From Symbiodinium natans (lineage: Eukaryota; Sar; Dinophyceae; Suessiales; Symbiodiniaceae): a stretch of DNA of 64,000 nucleotides. The notes below the pieces were generated by a model. That model saw only the letters and a program-made list of their open reading frames with translations, was not told the origin of the DNA and searched no databases. A program made the translations under genes and the position numbers. Shown piece after piece: positions 8,801-19,063 of this stretch (positions are counted from its first letter, which is position 1; every line of letters begins with the position of its first letter). The stretch lies in contig CAJNDS010002496.1 of the NCBI GenBank assembly GCA_905221605.1, forward strand, positions 164,501-228,500, in the 5' to 3' direction.

Positions 8801-9065
8801 CAACGAAGGTGCCAAGTTCGCCTTGGTCAAGGGTTACTCCAAATCCATGTCAGTCACCAGGATTTGCCACGTGTGTGCGACTGTTTGTGAGACCGACATG
8901 ATCATGCCTTGGTTCTGTCGTGTTCCCTCAGCATCCAACATTGCCGATCCGCCTTCACGCAGTATGTCCTGCGATGCCTTACCCGAAACCTTCAAGCTGC
9001 CCTGCGATCAGGTGCGGCGCGCGTACCTTAGCTTGAGGGGTCGAGTCTGCAGTATGCTCTCGTAG
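5667..9065 (+). CDS. Pol: 2OG-Fe(II) oxygenase-like domain, reverse transcriptase, RNase H
   Basis: ATG 5667 is the first in a frame open from 5586; the product is 1,132 residues from that Met, but translation may come from upstream by recoding. Residues 250-430 carry an oxygenase-like signature: His321-x-Asp323 (MHKDMCN), then His383 and Arg392 (FHCVMPWHGQRVVVIGYT), the HxD...H...R set of 2OG-Fe(II) enzymes. The RT spans about 630-850, with Asp731 (SYDLTSAYRQL) and Tyr802-Tyr803-Asp804-Asp805 (YYDDF). RNase H follows with Asp969 (FTDACFHD), Glu1018/1020 (GELETM), Asp1045 (FNDNEGA) and Asp1094 (IADPPSR). It would copy element RNA to cDNA and remove the template. The stop lies seven bases before B1. 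All key residues are present, fitting a recently active copy. Confidence 0.85.
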   Translation: MSGPAPCRPLLSTCASFPVRLATRHPEAFRHLAIPCQHVHVSTATTTNRVPPEAVAAFYDAVGTAILGFLRFPPLAPGPTPLHLAQVAAGLQPRRSHLCLVPEFKCIANVRLPELPPLQDGKLKHELVVGDVCVPAGSKHLLPGSQRGKDGQGASAAVGGSDSPFCGPSLPHPKLTTASTSAAHSFSPKLSKLPMVTSSETGRPNPQKVSAASCVDTNQDVFSHEAELAASRLGDVPTREELLSIFALHDADPSKRMAGIRASEKSWSSGAYAMGGCVGVRKNASMFPVFTRALVRFLRHRIPDARFSCVAIFCDMLQGMHKDMCNQEGTLNYGVALSDFSEGFVWAHDPAGKVHKHTPSGKLPGVLHDIAKAPVRFDARKFHCVMPWHGQRVVVIGYTPQRGCALSAKEVRYLLSLGFPLPWVDTPSPTVPPVHDAPVEQRLENVADSGPVHSKLPCASAAACDTHLYTFGVYHSEAEFVRKAVQVGHPRSLYGSLPQAMEECIDALLVMPEASVVTKRAAWLAHWTARAKAIQENPDPDWHIQDPAMRAILGRKRLQLLDEILLSEGYGDCTLARDMHHGFDLVGVAPPSGVLPGKVTPASLEPEALSANACRANDALRASLRSCGDLELDEKLWEKTLLEVEQGWLQGPLEWSDLGPGEIASPRFPLLQNGKVRPIDDYSRSGVNSCVTTLEQPTVDTADVAAAMFSKLSNGLLRKGRSGALLGRSYDLTSAYRQLCVSRESSRFAIVAVFCPKDGKSYLFRQPCLPFGSRASVNGFIRCSRCIQWIALRCLLVPLTSYYDDFISASTCTLAANTDTTMAMLFRLLGWQYDEVGPKADVFSDRVEALGVAFDLSETCSGVVIVDNTLRRKDALDSLVSEALARGTLNHSQSLEMRGKLAFADAQVLGHSGKFALKLLSAHTHAIPFKTRIADDLSRALKYLRQRIVEGSPRRVLPTAKDTWFLFTDACFHDAGDGGLGGVLVSSLGSVKSWYCLPLSADDIQPLISHTARTGIGELETMATLLGIQLWRGHLRSTNVVAFNDNEGAKFALVKGYSKSMSVTRICHVCATVCETDMIMPWFCRVPSASNIADPPSRSMSCDALPETFKLPCDQVRRAYLSLRGRVCSMLS

Positions 9066-9071
9066 CCTGGA

Positions 9072-9357
9072 TGGGGGTGTAGGTGGCAACTCGAGCGACT
9101 GCGCTCTCTGGCAGCAGAGATTTTGGGAGTGCCCACTTTCTCTTGCTATATGCAAGCACTCTTCACCGTGCCACGCCCCCGTCTGTGTAAAAAGAGAAGG
9201 GTTGTCCGAGTGATTGCATGCTTTCATTTCATGTTCTTGTCTCTCACTCTTTTGCTGGGGGATGTGATGTTTTATCTTATTGCTTCCGTGTTTTTAGTTG
9301 ATCGACAACTTGGCGATCTAAACTCTGGTGTGCCTTCCCAAGTATACCGAAAATAAG
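9072..9357 (+). repeat. Split direct repeat B1 (internal copy)
   Basis: These 286 bp begin TGGGGGTGTAGG and end AAATAAG, seven bases after the RT/RNase H stop codon. It is identical by eye to B2. An inverted repeat AGTTG-ATCGA-CAACT lies near 9296-9310. B1 abuts A2 with no spacer. Confidence 0.9.
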
Positions 9358-9518
9358 AGCGCCTTCTCGCAAGCGAGACAGCACCTTATTTTCATTTTAT
9401 ACTTTTGCAATTCATGGGTGCATGAATTTTCATGAACATGATTGATTTGTTCACCATGTGAATTTTGATCTCTCCGTCGCAGTGTGGCTGTGTGCAGCTC
9501 AGAGGATCAAAATTTTGT
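9358..9518 (+). repeat. Split direct repeat A2 (internal copy)
   Basis: Second copy of the A repeat, 161 bp, placed between B1 and B2. A 19-bp non-repeated spacer (9519-9537, C-rich) separates it from B2. Its first base follows the last base of B1 directly. Confidence 0.9.
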
Positions 9519-9537
9519 CCCGCCCGCCCTCCCTGAT

Positions 9538-9823
9538 TGGGGGTGTAGGTGGCAACTCGAGCGACTGCGCTCTCTGGCAGCAGAGATTTTGGGAGTGCCC
9601 ACTTTCTCTTGCTATATGCAAGCACTCTTCACCGTGCCACGCCCCCGTCTGTGTAAAAAGAGAAGGGTTGTCCGAGTGATTGCATGCTTTCATTTCATGT
9701 TCTTGTCTCTCACTCTTTTGCTGGGGGATGTGATGTTTTATCTTATTGCTTCCGTGTTTTTAGTTGATCGACAACTTGGCGATCTAAACTCTGGTGTGCC
9801 TTCCCAAGTATACCGAAAATAAG
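9538..9823 (+). repeat. Split direct repeat B2 (right terminus)
   Basis: Second copy of the B repeat, 286 bp, forming the right end of the element. It ends AAATAAG at 9823 and host repeat resumes at 9824. Confidence 0.9.
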
Positions 9824-9998
9824 GGAACTTTGGCCGGGCTTCAATAATAGAACCGCAAGTTGTGTCGGCTGTTGCTCGGGGCTGCTCCACTGGCTGACCA
9901 CCATGGGGTGCCCTGGGCTGGTCTTGCATCCGTTGTTCTTGCTAACAAGTCCCTACTGGCTGACCACCATGGGGCGCGTGCTGGCCTTGCCTCTCCTC
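9824..9998 (+). repeat. 349-bp tandem repeat, unit 2, right part
   Basis: Immediately after the retroelement the sequence GGAACTTTGGCCGGG continues the host repeat. It matches unit 1 from position 515 onward, including both CTGGCTGACCACCAT boxes, until similarity fades near 9998. Together with 705-845 it reconstitutes one unit split by the insertion. Confidence 0.8.
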
Positions 9999-11660
9999 TG
10001 GGAAAGTTGGCCAATTTGTACCTTCCCTTTCGCTACTGTGTGCCTGGTACCTGACCGTGTCGGTCGGTAACTCTGCTGTCCTTCTTCGATTTACAGCTTT
10101 CCGTGCTGACCTTCGTTGCACCAGTGGCTTCATGATGGTGATTTTGATGATTTGGCAAACCCTCGCATTTTGCGACCCTCCCGCATGCTCTGCGCTGCTC
10201 GATTACACCTGGAGATCTGCGACGACCTCGAGTACTGAGCGCGGGGGACACATAGACGTTTGGCGCTTTGGTTTTGGCGGGTTGCTGCGGGTTTTGGTGG
10301 TTGTGTTTTGTGGTGGTTTTGGTGTGTGTTTGCTTTGGTTTTCGCACCTGCTCTGTTTCACCTCTAGTGTTGAGACCCACAAGAACGGCCTACTGCGCTG
10401 CTGATGTAGTAAAGAGGCGTCGGTTCAAAAAAAAAATGGTCAAGCCAGCGAAAGTTGATGCTAGACAAGACAACATGTGGGATTCAGAGCAGATTTTTGC
10501 CTAAAATTCTGAACAAGACTCTGGCCAGAAGGCAGACAGACTGGAAAGTGAGAAACGCCTGATATTCGAAGTGGAGCGGTGCGTCTTCTTGGATCCTTCC
10601 TGGAGCATGAAGGGACCATGCTTTGCATTGGGCTAGTATTTTCGTCTTCCACTTTATGTCTTGCAAACCGTGGCAAAAAGGACATTTGTCTTCAGAAGCT
10701 CCGCTTTCTGAGCTAGCAGCACAACATCTGGAAGTCTATTTTTATTGGACCGACGTTTGGTACGATCTGCTGTCGACGGCTGTTCGGAGAAATCGACGAG
10801 CGGCGCACAACTTGCAATCCAAAACTTCCCTGAATATAAGGCTACAAGAAAATGTGTCATTCCCTTCCATCTCTGAAATGTTAGCGGGGGTTTTCTTGTA
10901 AACCCAATACGCGCATGTAAAATGGGTCTTTCGCATGGAGGCCATCGCTGTGAGAGACGAAGCTCTTCGCCTAACGTCGAAAGCAAGTTCGTACAAGCGA
11001 CCGCTTGACCTCCTCTGAGACCCTTTGAAATTTCTGAGAACTTCCGACACCCCTCTGACCACCTGGAAGGGTTACAGTTCTCTAAGAGCGGAGGCTTGGC
11101 CGGGAAACGTTCCCATCAGCACATCCCTCCAGCTGCGAACTGATTGCTGTGAAGGCGTCGGTGTGTTGTTGGATTTTAAACTCAAATCTTCTCCTCGCCC
11201 GGAGCTCTTCTTCTCACCCGGAACTCTTCTCCGCGCCCGGTCTCCTCCTCGCTCATCAGAGTTTCCCAGTATTGTCCAACCCCAGCGTGTTTCCGGCCAA
11301 CTGGATTTTTGTAGGTTGCGCAAACTTGCTTGATGTGCCCCCCGAAGTCAAAGGCTTTGGGACTAGAGGCTGGCTATTGAGAAGTGGAGTTTTGGTTTAG
11401 AGGCACATTCTTGTGGGATTGAGGGCTTACCGGGGTCAAAGGCTTGAACTGTTTCGGAGGCGATGTTTTGAAAGTGCTTGGCAGGCTGGCCTACAAACCC
11501 GAAACCCTAACTTGGCCCCGCAGGCTCGGGCTCGGGCTCCGGGCTTCCAGCGTTGCGGGCTCCCCCCACACAAGAAAAACAACCTTAGTGGGCACCTTGA
11601 TTGCCTCGTGTGGTTGAAAATACAGCAAGGACCTTCGACGTGTCGGTCTGGGCGTTTAAG
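9999..11660 (+). other. Region without a convincing gene
   Basis: Nothing here reads as a gene. A G/T-rich tract (10260-10350, dominated by TTTTGGTGG-like runs) and an A10 run at 10428-10437 stand out. Near 11180-11250 a pyrimidine-rich sequence repeats GCCCGG.CTCTTCT three times. Open frames of up to about 115 codons occur on both strands but lack domain character. Confidence 0.5.
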
Positions 11661-11666
11661 TAGGCT

Positions 11667-14600
11667 TTAGACAATTGATTTTGCAGCGCACAGCATCTCG
11701 CATTCTGATGGATTCATCCCGGCGTATACTTTTCGTGAGATTCCATGCCCTGTTCTAGTGTTGGAAGTTGCAACAACATGCGTCAGTCTTCCAGTGCAGA
11801 TTTTGTAGTACTCCGAGAGCACGCGGAACCATATTGTTGTTGATAGGGGGTTACAGTCCTTTGTCAGCACCAAGGCGGCTTCATATTCTGAAGCTAGATA
11901 GCCCATCCAAAGGACTATGGAGGGCGGTGTCGTAGATCGGGGGCTCAGCTGAATGAACGAGCATCAAACACCATGCATGTCTCGGCACCTCTGCAATGTT
12001 GCTCCCGCTTGTGCCGACTAGATTTGGACCACTTAATGCTTCATGGGTTTTGGTTGCTCATGCTGTAGATCATTCCATGTCACTTCCAACAAGTTATTTC
12101 CAAGACGACCACAAATACATGTTAGTTAATCATGCCGGCTGCCTCAGATGACGGTCATGACGTTGAGGACGAACAAGCTGCATTGATGCAACGTCAATAT
12201 TCAGGCTGATACAATGAAGGTGTGCAAAAGCTTGCATGGCAGGAGCAGCAAGATGAATCAGAGAATCCCGAGCTCATGACGGGTCTTGCAAACGTTTTAA
12301 AGGAGGCGTTGCGGTGTTCATGAATCAATTAAATTAAACAGCCGGTTGGTTGCTCCCACACGTTGTTGTTGTTGTCGCAACGTTGAGGCATCAGCAGCAC
12401 TGGCCCGTTTGGGAGGATCAAAGGTCGGGAGCCTTCTTGGAGATGATGCATGGGTTCATTCCGAACAAAATAAAATGCCTGAGGCATCTTCTCACGGAAG
12501 AACTAGCAGCGACGCCAAGGCAGCAATGGGACCCTGCTTGTTGCTCCTGACGTACTAGCTTTTGTTCGAACATATGTCGTTCCAAAGTGTCTTCCAGTTT
12601 GAGGCAATCTTCCAGGAATCGATTTGGAGATAAATTCAATGTACACATGATTCATATACAGAGTTGACGAAAACACAATGTGAATTTGTGTCGGACACCC
12701 AATTTCAAGAAGTGACAGGTTCATATGCTTGTGGGTCCAGCGAATAAGTGCGACAGACATGTGCCTACAACATGTGAGGTCAACATCAAAGAAGCAGCCT
12801 CTGCGTTGGCACAGGCAGCTGGCACCAGACTTGATTGAAACCTTGCGCTTCAGCACTTTGTTTCTTGCGATGCGCTCATGCCAATGCAGCTGCTGGTTTT
12901 TGCTGTTCGCCGTAGAAGACACCAGGTGGCGTCCGCACTCCATCAAGATGCAGGCTATTTTCTGCAGTCCTTTTGAGTGGATGTTACTTTTCATGAGGAT
13001 TCAGTTGTCCTTGCAAGAAGTGTCAGAAGCTTTGTAGACTATGCTATGGCCCCAAGCACAGATTGGGACAATGCCTTGCTTCCTGATTTCTCAAGAGATC
13101 CTCGGAGCTGCGCAGGCTCGTCTTCAAGATTGGGTGCAAGCACTTCCAAAGGGCTTACGCTGAGTGACAAGCTGTCGGCGATGGTCTCGGATTTCTGTAG
13201 GGATGTTTCAGTTTTTCTTTCTTTCAATTGCGTTTTATTTGCATAAGTACATTCATCTCAACCCGGAACCGATGGGCATGGATATATGCCTCATGCAGTT
13301 CAACAAATCCACAGTCATCTGCCATTAGATTATCTCTGCTACGTGTTTCTAGGCCCCACTGCGGCAGTTTCACGTTGGCAGAGAACAGCTGTGGTATCAG
13401 GCAATCGCGAGAGGAGGCCGACGCGATCGCAGCCAATCTCGTTCGCGCAGTCTCGACCTGAGAAGGCATTGACACCACTTTGAATGGAGTCATGTCAATC
13501 GAGAACTTGCACTTAGAACTTCAGGAAGCTGTCATAGAGGGTCACAGAAGGAAAGTTTCGAATTTGATCAAGGCCATCGGTCGCAGAACGCCAAGGCTTG
13601 AATGCCCCAGCGTTGTGTACTGAGGGTGCAAGTTCAGTAAAATTGCTAAATTGCTCGAAGAAGGCCGATGAAGAGGACGTTCGGGAGTTCGTGACCGAAC
13701 ATGGCCTAGACGAGTGGATGGTTGAGGCGACAAGTGCAGAGTTCAAGATGTTTGACATGGGCGTTGTGTATCGTTGTGTGGTGGCTTCTGGCAAGGTGCT
13801 CATGATGCTGTCGCCCTCGAAGCGTCATCGCCTTTGACTTGATATCATTGTTGAAGCCATGCTTGATGCCATGCTTGGCAGCAGCTTCAGATAGCTTGTA
13901 GGATCTGCCGTTCTGCACCCGCCTCTGAACGTGGAGCGGGCTCGCAATCCGAATGGTGCTCGCCTCGGTGGACATATAGGGATCTTTGTTTACCGGATGC
14001 GCAAGTTCTTTATCAACAGCATTGCTCATGGCACTGTGCAGGTGTGGTCATGAGCAGGGTGAAGCAAGTGGCATCTGTGGATCAAAGAATCCAGATGTTC
14101 GTCAAGGCTGACGTTCAAGTAACCGCTGCGGATTTTGTTGTGCTCAAGTCTCTCAACCGGCAGCATGGCACCTTTGGTGGCAGGTGAATGATCTTGGCGA
14201 AGGTGTTGTAGATCGGCTGTCAAGCCTGACCTCTGATCAGTGTGAGGCAAGCGGGACATAACCTATCTCGCACTTAGGGAGCACATGCCGAGCAATTCTG
14301 CAAGGATCAGGCATTGAACATGTCGAGCAAAGTCTGCGCTCTTGGGGTTTGCAGGTTGACCAACTGCTTGTTAGCCAGCTGCAACACTGAATCCTTGGTG
14401 ATGCTTTGGTTGGTCGGACCAACACATGCAAGTTGTGCGTGTGCATCGCAAACGATGGCCAGCAGATATACAGTTTGTTCAGATGGGAAGACGTTCTCAA
14501 TGCAGGCTGTCATGGAGTCAGGGTTAAAAATCCAAAGAGCGTCGAACCCCTCTGGGGTTGCTATGAGTCGTCCAGTCCTGAGCTTCTTGTTGAGGTCCTG

Positions 14601-15903
14601 CCATTTTGGGTAGCACTTGCTGAAACGCGTCTCTGGTTTCAGGCATATCCGAAGTCCTGCGGACTGTAAGCGGCCGCGGTGGCAGGCTGCGTGCCTCCCG
14701 CCGAGTCTGTCTATTCTGTCTATGAGTGTCGGAAGTGCCAGGCCCATTACGCTGCATCCACGACCTGATTCCGGTGGATCACGCGAGCGATCCCGGCATC
14801 GACGTGGCCGCAGCAGGCCCATCGTGTATCCACATGACGGTTTTTCATTTTTCTGAATATCAAGCAGAGCTGTGAAGCCCGCAGCCGATTCGGTTTAGGA
14901 GCCGCGTTCGCCATCGTCGGGAGGAGGCAATGCCTGTTTCCACAGCCCAGTGAAAAGCGCTTGGAAATGAACAAGAAAGCCTTGTTCTGGTTATCGACTT
15001 CGAAATCTTGAACTTGCAGGAGTCAATGCCGTCGGTGCCTCAAGACGTGCGCCGCCTCATGGAGGCCACAGAAAATCACGGAGAATCACGGAGAATCACG
15101 GAGAGTAGAACGAAGATTTTCAGCTCAAGCTCCGCCTTTCGGGCTCTCCATGTATCTATGGCATCTATGGCTTTCTTTTCTCGGAAGGAGCTGGGCCTGG
15201 AAAGCTGGTGCGGAGAGGTGCTAAGGTCCCGCACCGGTTGAACGTCCCGTCATTCTCGCAAGTCATTCTTTCTTCGCGTCTTCTCTCGTTTCGGCTTCGG
15301 TATTTGTGGCTTCCTTTTCGGCACCTAGTTACAACTACGCCTGCAGCAGGTTCTTCAGTCTTGTTCAAGATTTTGCAGTTGCATAGTTGCTTCCCAGGTG
15401 CTCTTCACAGCCAGCTTCGCAGCATACACGCACACACTTGCACAAGAACACTTCTTGCCAATCTGCAGCAGCGGACTTGCAGAACCGTTGAGAGGTCGGA
15501 GGAGACGGCTGTGGAGACCGTTTGAATACAGCTGAAGCACACGCCAGCATGTCAATGTGCAGCCAAAGCCAAATGCAGTGCGGCAGCTTATCCTGGATCG
15601 CAGAAGCATGGGCGAAGCATGGACACACGAAAGGCGGCTCAGTCTCTGGCAGCGCCAAACAGTTGTGCGGGAACTCGGGTCACGGGCTTATGCTACCTTT
15701 TGCTTGACACTTTGCAGCTGCGGCAAGACAGCACTGAAGCTGAGGAACATGCGCGGAGTCCGGAATCCCTCAGGGGTGGTGATGAGCAGGGTCGGCGCCT
15801 CAACCGACTGAAAACGAAGCCTTGGTTCCTTTTTTCTGCTCTTCGAGTCTGCGATTCGATGCGAGATCAAAAGCGTGGCGACAGCTGACGAGCTTGTGGC
15901 CAT
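11667..15903 (-). pseudogene. Minus-strand stretch with decayed coding character, unknown family
   Basis: Read on the minus strand from about 15,900 to 11,670, a series of open segments in shifting frames gives protein-like sequence. Examples are GRLIATPEGFDALWIFNPD with EQTVYLLAIVCDAHAQLA (14310-14620), APTLLITTPEGFRTPRMF (15720-15810), ADDCGFVELHEAYIHAHRFR (13240-13330) and LASEYEAALVLTKDCNPL (11790-11900). The plus-strand translations look random. Two segments share a TPEGF motif, which suggests related exons or duplicated units. No family is recognisable. It could be an old transposon with frameshifts or a multi-exon gene. Confidence 0.3.
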
Positions 15904-18540
15904 CTTTGTGGACCTGAACGGGTTGGACAGAGCTGTGGAGGTCTTCGGCTTGCCTGCTCTATTCCTCCTTTATTCCTTTCTCGTCTTTACGCGCGCAAAT
16001 CGGCATCTGAGGTCTTGAAGTGCCATTTTTTTGTTGCTTCTTCTTCTTCTTCTCAACTTCTGGTGCTTGAAGTTTACTTCACCAGGCCAAGCTCTGGGAG
16101 CTCAGCCCCGAGCAGCGAGCAGAGGTGCTGGCTCCAGGCATCTACGTTTCCCAGCATGCATTTAGCCATTTACGACATTCGCGTCCGACCTTTTCTGGTT
16201 GTTCTCTTCAGAAGTAGCTTCCCCAAAGCCGAGAACTCGATGGCAATGTTGTGCGGGAGTTTTTGACGGAGTTTTCCTGGTGGAGCTTCTGAGGTGCAGA
16301 ACGTTCGAAACACCTCCACCGCAGTGCGGAGTCGTCACTCTGACATGTTGTGTGAGGAAAGCTATCGAAGAAAAATCGCTTGCTGAATACGGTATCCACG
16401 TTAATATGCCTTGGTCGGCCTGTTCGCATGTGTGTGTGTGTGTGTGTTCCTCAGGCATTGCCAACGTTTTGGAGGGGCGAAGTGCCATGACGCGACAGAC
16501 TGGGCAAAGGAGCCTGCTTGGGTTTCATGCAGTAGATTTCACAAGTAAAGACAGGCTGCAGAAAGGCTAAGAACACAATGGAGAACACCTTGCTGGATTC
16601 AGGCAGGATGATGCTGGAAGAGGAACGGCTGGCGTTCATTTCGGGCTTGGGGCTGTGGTTGGTTGTCGAGGGCTGTGTTGTGCATGTGTTCGCTCCTCGT
16701 ATTTTCACGGGCAATGTTATCAAGTACCGGATCGCCTCCATTGCCATGAAGGTAGCAATGCAGCAACAAGCTTTGAACGGCAACAACAAAACGAATGGAG
16801 CTACACAGTCAATTTTAAGTCTTTCTGTCGGCTTCCTTGCGGACTCGTGCGCAGCTGCTTACGAACACTGCAGCTTCTAGGCCCTTCCTCTCTCCCGATA
16901 GCACTGTGAAGTTTCTGTTTCTGCCACAGCTTGTTGTCGAGCGCACTTGAGCCCGGAGGCTCATCAGGTTCAGTGCTCGTGCGAGCTGGACATGTGCCAG
17001 AGAAGCTTTACTTTGTGGTACGCACTGAATAGAAGAGTAAGTACTTATTTCGTTGGCAGCGTGAGATTCAGCGAGCTTTCGTGCTTTTGTGTCCACATGG
17101 ATTGGGGCCTCGTCAGAAATAGGCCATGGACCCGAAGCCAGCCGTCGAGAAGAATCAGCATAGTAAGCCTCGGTTTTTCAGTTGTCCTGTTCCACACGGG
17201 CGAAAAGCATGGGGGCAAGAACAAAGAAGTGGTGTTTCGAGGGTCTGATCCCAAGAGAAGCCGGGAGATTCTGAACCGAAGACGAATTTCGCCGCGGGCT
17301 TTGGGCGTTCTGGGATCGGACTCTCCAGGTGCCGGTCGCCATTGCAGATTCTGGGCTCCCTAACGCTTCCCCGTGACATCCCGTGACCCATCGCTTCCAC
17401 GTAGCAGGGGCCGTCAGCCATGTTTCGAATCGGGGTGAGGCAAAGCTCATTTATGGGTCTTTCCCAAATCGGGGTAGCCGTTATGTATCCCCAAAATACC
17501 AGAAATAATACCTTGCTGGAAATCCAAGTTGCTTGCCGCGTGCCAGGGCGGCCCGACAGGCCAGGCTGCCACATGCCCGTGTTTTTGTTGTGCTCAAAGC
17601 CAAAGAGTTCGATTGAGGCACCACAAAGAATGGGGCGAAAGTGGTGGTCGAAAGCACAGGCTTGCAACATGTACCAGATTGCGAGCTTTCTCATCTGAAT
17701 GCCGTTCAAGCCGTCTCAAGCTTTTACATGAACACTCCTTGGTACGGCTGTGCATCTTCTCTCATGCTTCACGTGGGACAACTTTGCTACGGTTGTTTGC
17801 TTGTGTCCATGTTCCGCCCCTCTTTAACAACATGTTCTAGGGTTCCAAGCCTGCATGTTCTCACAAGCTCTTCGGTGGGACACGTCTGAGTCTGGTACTT
17901 GACGGTGTGTTTTTCTTCATGTCCGTGTGTTTTCCCATGGCTTTTACTGCACATTTCAGCTTTTACCTTGTTGTTTTGGTCCTCGTGGTTTTTGGTATTG
18001 TTGAAAAATCATGCAGTTTTCCAAGATGTTTTGCCGATATTGAGGCTTCCGGAAATTGAATGATTGTTGGTGATGGCGCTTTCGTTGTTTGCACCCCTTT
18101 GTTTCCTGCAGGGGTTGGGGTGGAAAAAGACAGGCATCTACAGCTCAGAAAGGGGGTGCTTTGCAGTCGCGTTCTTGGGAGTACTCTGTGCCGGGCAGGA
18201 TCCGGCACATGGAACGAAACAGGTCTGTCTGAATGGCTGCAGTCCACTAACAACATCCCCATTGTGACTGCAGCATCTGGTTCCCTCATCTTTCTTGAGT
18301 GATCGATTTGTGGCTGCACGACGCGCCCATATGTGTTGTTCTTGAAGTTCAAACGTGATGGAGTCGCCTGCAGAAGTATGCATGCCATAGCGTCGGCCAG
18401 AGACGGCAGAGGCATCGTGCCTGAACGGCTGCTATTTGACAAGAACCGTGCTGAAGACTGCTGTAAATACATGTGCTTGCGAAACGTGCCATCCGATGGT
18501 GCATTGAGTGCTCATGATGCAGCATTTTACTTCCCGAGCG
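15904..18540 (+). other. Region without a convincing gene
   Basis: No domain was recognised. Short features are a CTT-rich tract near 16036-16052 and a (TG)8 run at 16429-16446. An open minus-strand frame at 17155-17709 (184 codons) has uneven composition and is probably chance or an old repeat. Confidence 0.45.
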
Positions 18541-18545
18541 GCTGC

Positions 18546-18671
18546 TCACGCAGCAATAAATGTAATAACTGCAGGATTCCCATTAAATGAACAGATTATT
18601 ACTAATGCCCCCATTGCTATGAATGTACGAATTAAGAAAACTAAAGCACAAATGAGGCAGCCAATGAGCCG
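18546..18671 (-). pseudogene. Hydrophobic membrane-protein fragment in the AT-rich island
   Basis: A 41-codon minus-strand frame between TAA and TGA reads RLIGCLICALVFLIRTFIA and then MGALVIICSFNGNP, a pattern of one or two membrane spans with an Arg between them. It has no upstream start. The layout vaguely recalls small bacterial ATP-synthase accessory subunits, but the fragment is too short to name. If TGA were read as Trp the frame would run further. Confidence 0.25.
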
Positions 18672-18844
18672 TTATAATTTACGTGTTCACTTTCCTACAT
18701 TCGTTCAACCATTTACTACGTATGTTCTCTCTTTTCATTAGTTCGTACGTTATTATCTTATCTCTAAATGAATACACTTCGAAAGTTTAGAATAATATTT
18801 TATAAGGTAACAAGAGAGCGTAAGAAGTATATTATAATGGCGTG

Positions 18845-19063
18845 TTAATTTAAAACACTGCCAGTAAAATTATGCCATTTATCTTTCACTTCTTCTAATA
18901 TGACTTTTATATCCTTTATAGTTGGTGCTTTTATTTCATCAGATTTACTACTTTTATATCGTCTAATTGTATGAACAGAATGAGTGAAGCGAATGACGTG
19001 ACAGTAAATTATAATTTGCTTCTCCTTGTGCTTTGTTCTCTTCTTACATCCTGCGTCTGGGGC
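18845..19063 (-). pseudogene. Lys-rich C-terminal protein fragment in the AT-rich island
   Basis: A stop-free minus-strand frame of 72 codons ends at TAA 18845-18847. It contains no Met, so it is a fragment or an exon. Its last 35 residues (SSKSDEIKAPTIKDIK, then VILEEVKDKWHNFTGSVLN) have a natural soluble-protein composition with AT-rich codons. I do not recognise the protein. The different codon bias from neighbouring genes argues for transfer. Confidence 0.35.

Larger units (their letters stand above)
846..9823 (+). mobile_element. Complete tyrosine-recombinase retrotransposon (DIRS/Ngaro-like) with split direct repeats
   Basis: This 8,978-bp element carries a tyrosine recombinase, a Gag-like CCCH protein and an RT/RNase H polyprotein, all on the plus strand. 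Its ends are split direct repeats: A1 (846-1006) at the left, then B1-A2-B2 (9072-9823) at the right. The internal junction B1|A2 (AAATAAG|AGCGCC at 9357/9358) joins the right end to the left end, as expected of a template for a circular intermediate. This layout is known from Ngaro- and PAT-type elements, which integrate with a recombinase rather than a DDE integrase and make no target duplication. Both repeat pairs are identical by eye, so the copy is young. Removing 846-9823 restores the TGTTGGGAACT seen in unit 1. Confidence 0.9.

Noticed and set aside
846-9823. LTR retrotransposon interpretation
   Set aside because: The repeats are split (A1...B1-A2-B2), no DDE integrase or protease was seen, a tyrosine recombinase is present and there is no target duplication.
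846-9823. Prophage or bacterial integron as source of the recombinase
   Set aside because: The linked RT/RNase H, the Gag-like protein and the split direct repeats identify a eukaryotic retroelement; flanking genes are intron-rich.
17155-17709. 184-codon minus-strand ORF
   Set aside because: No domain, uneven composition and no splice or start context; kept only as a remark in the gap entry.
18546-18671. Naming the hydrophobic fragment as an ATP-synthase accessory subunit
   Set aside because: Only 41 codons, no start and no operon partner; the resemblance is too weak.
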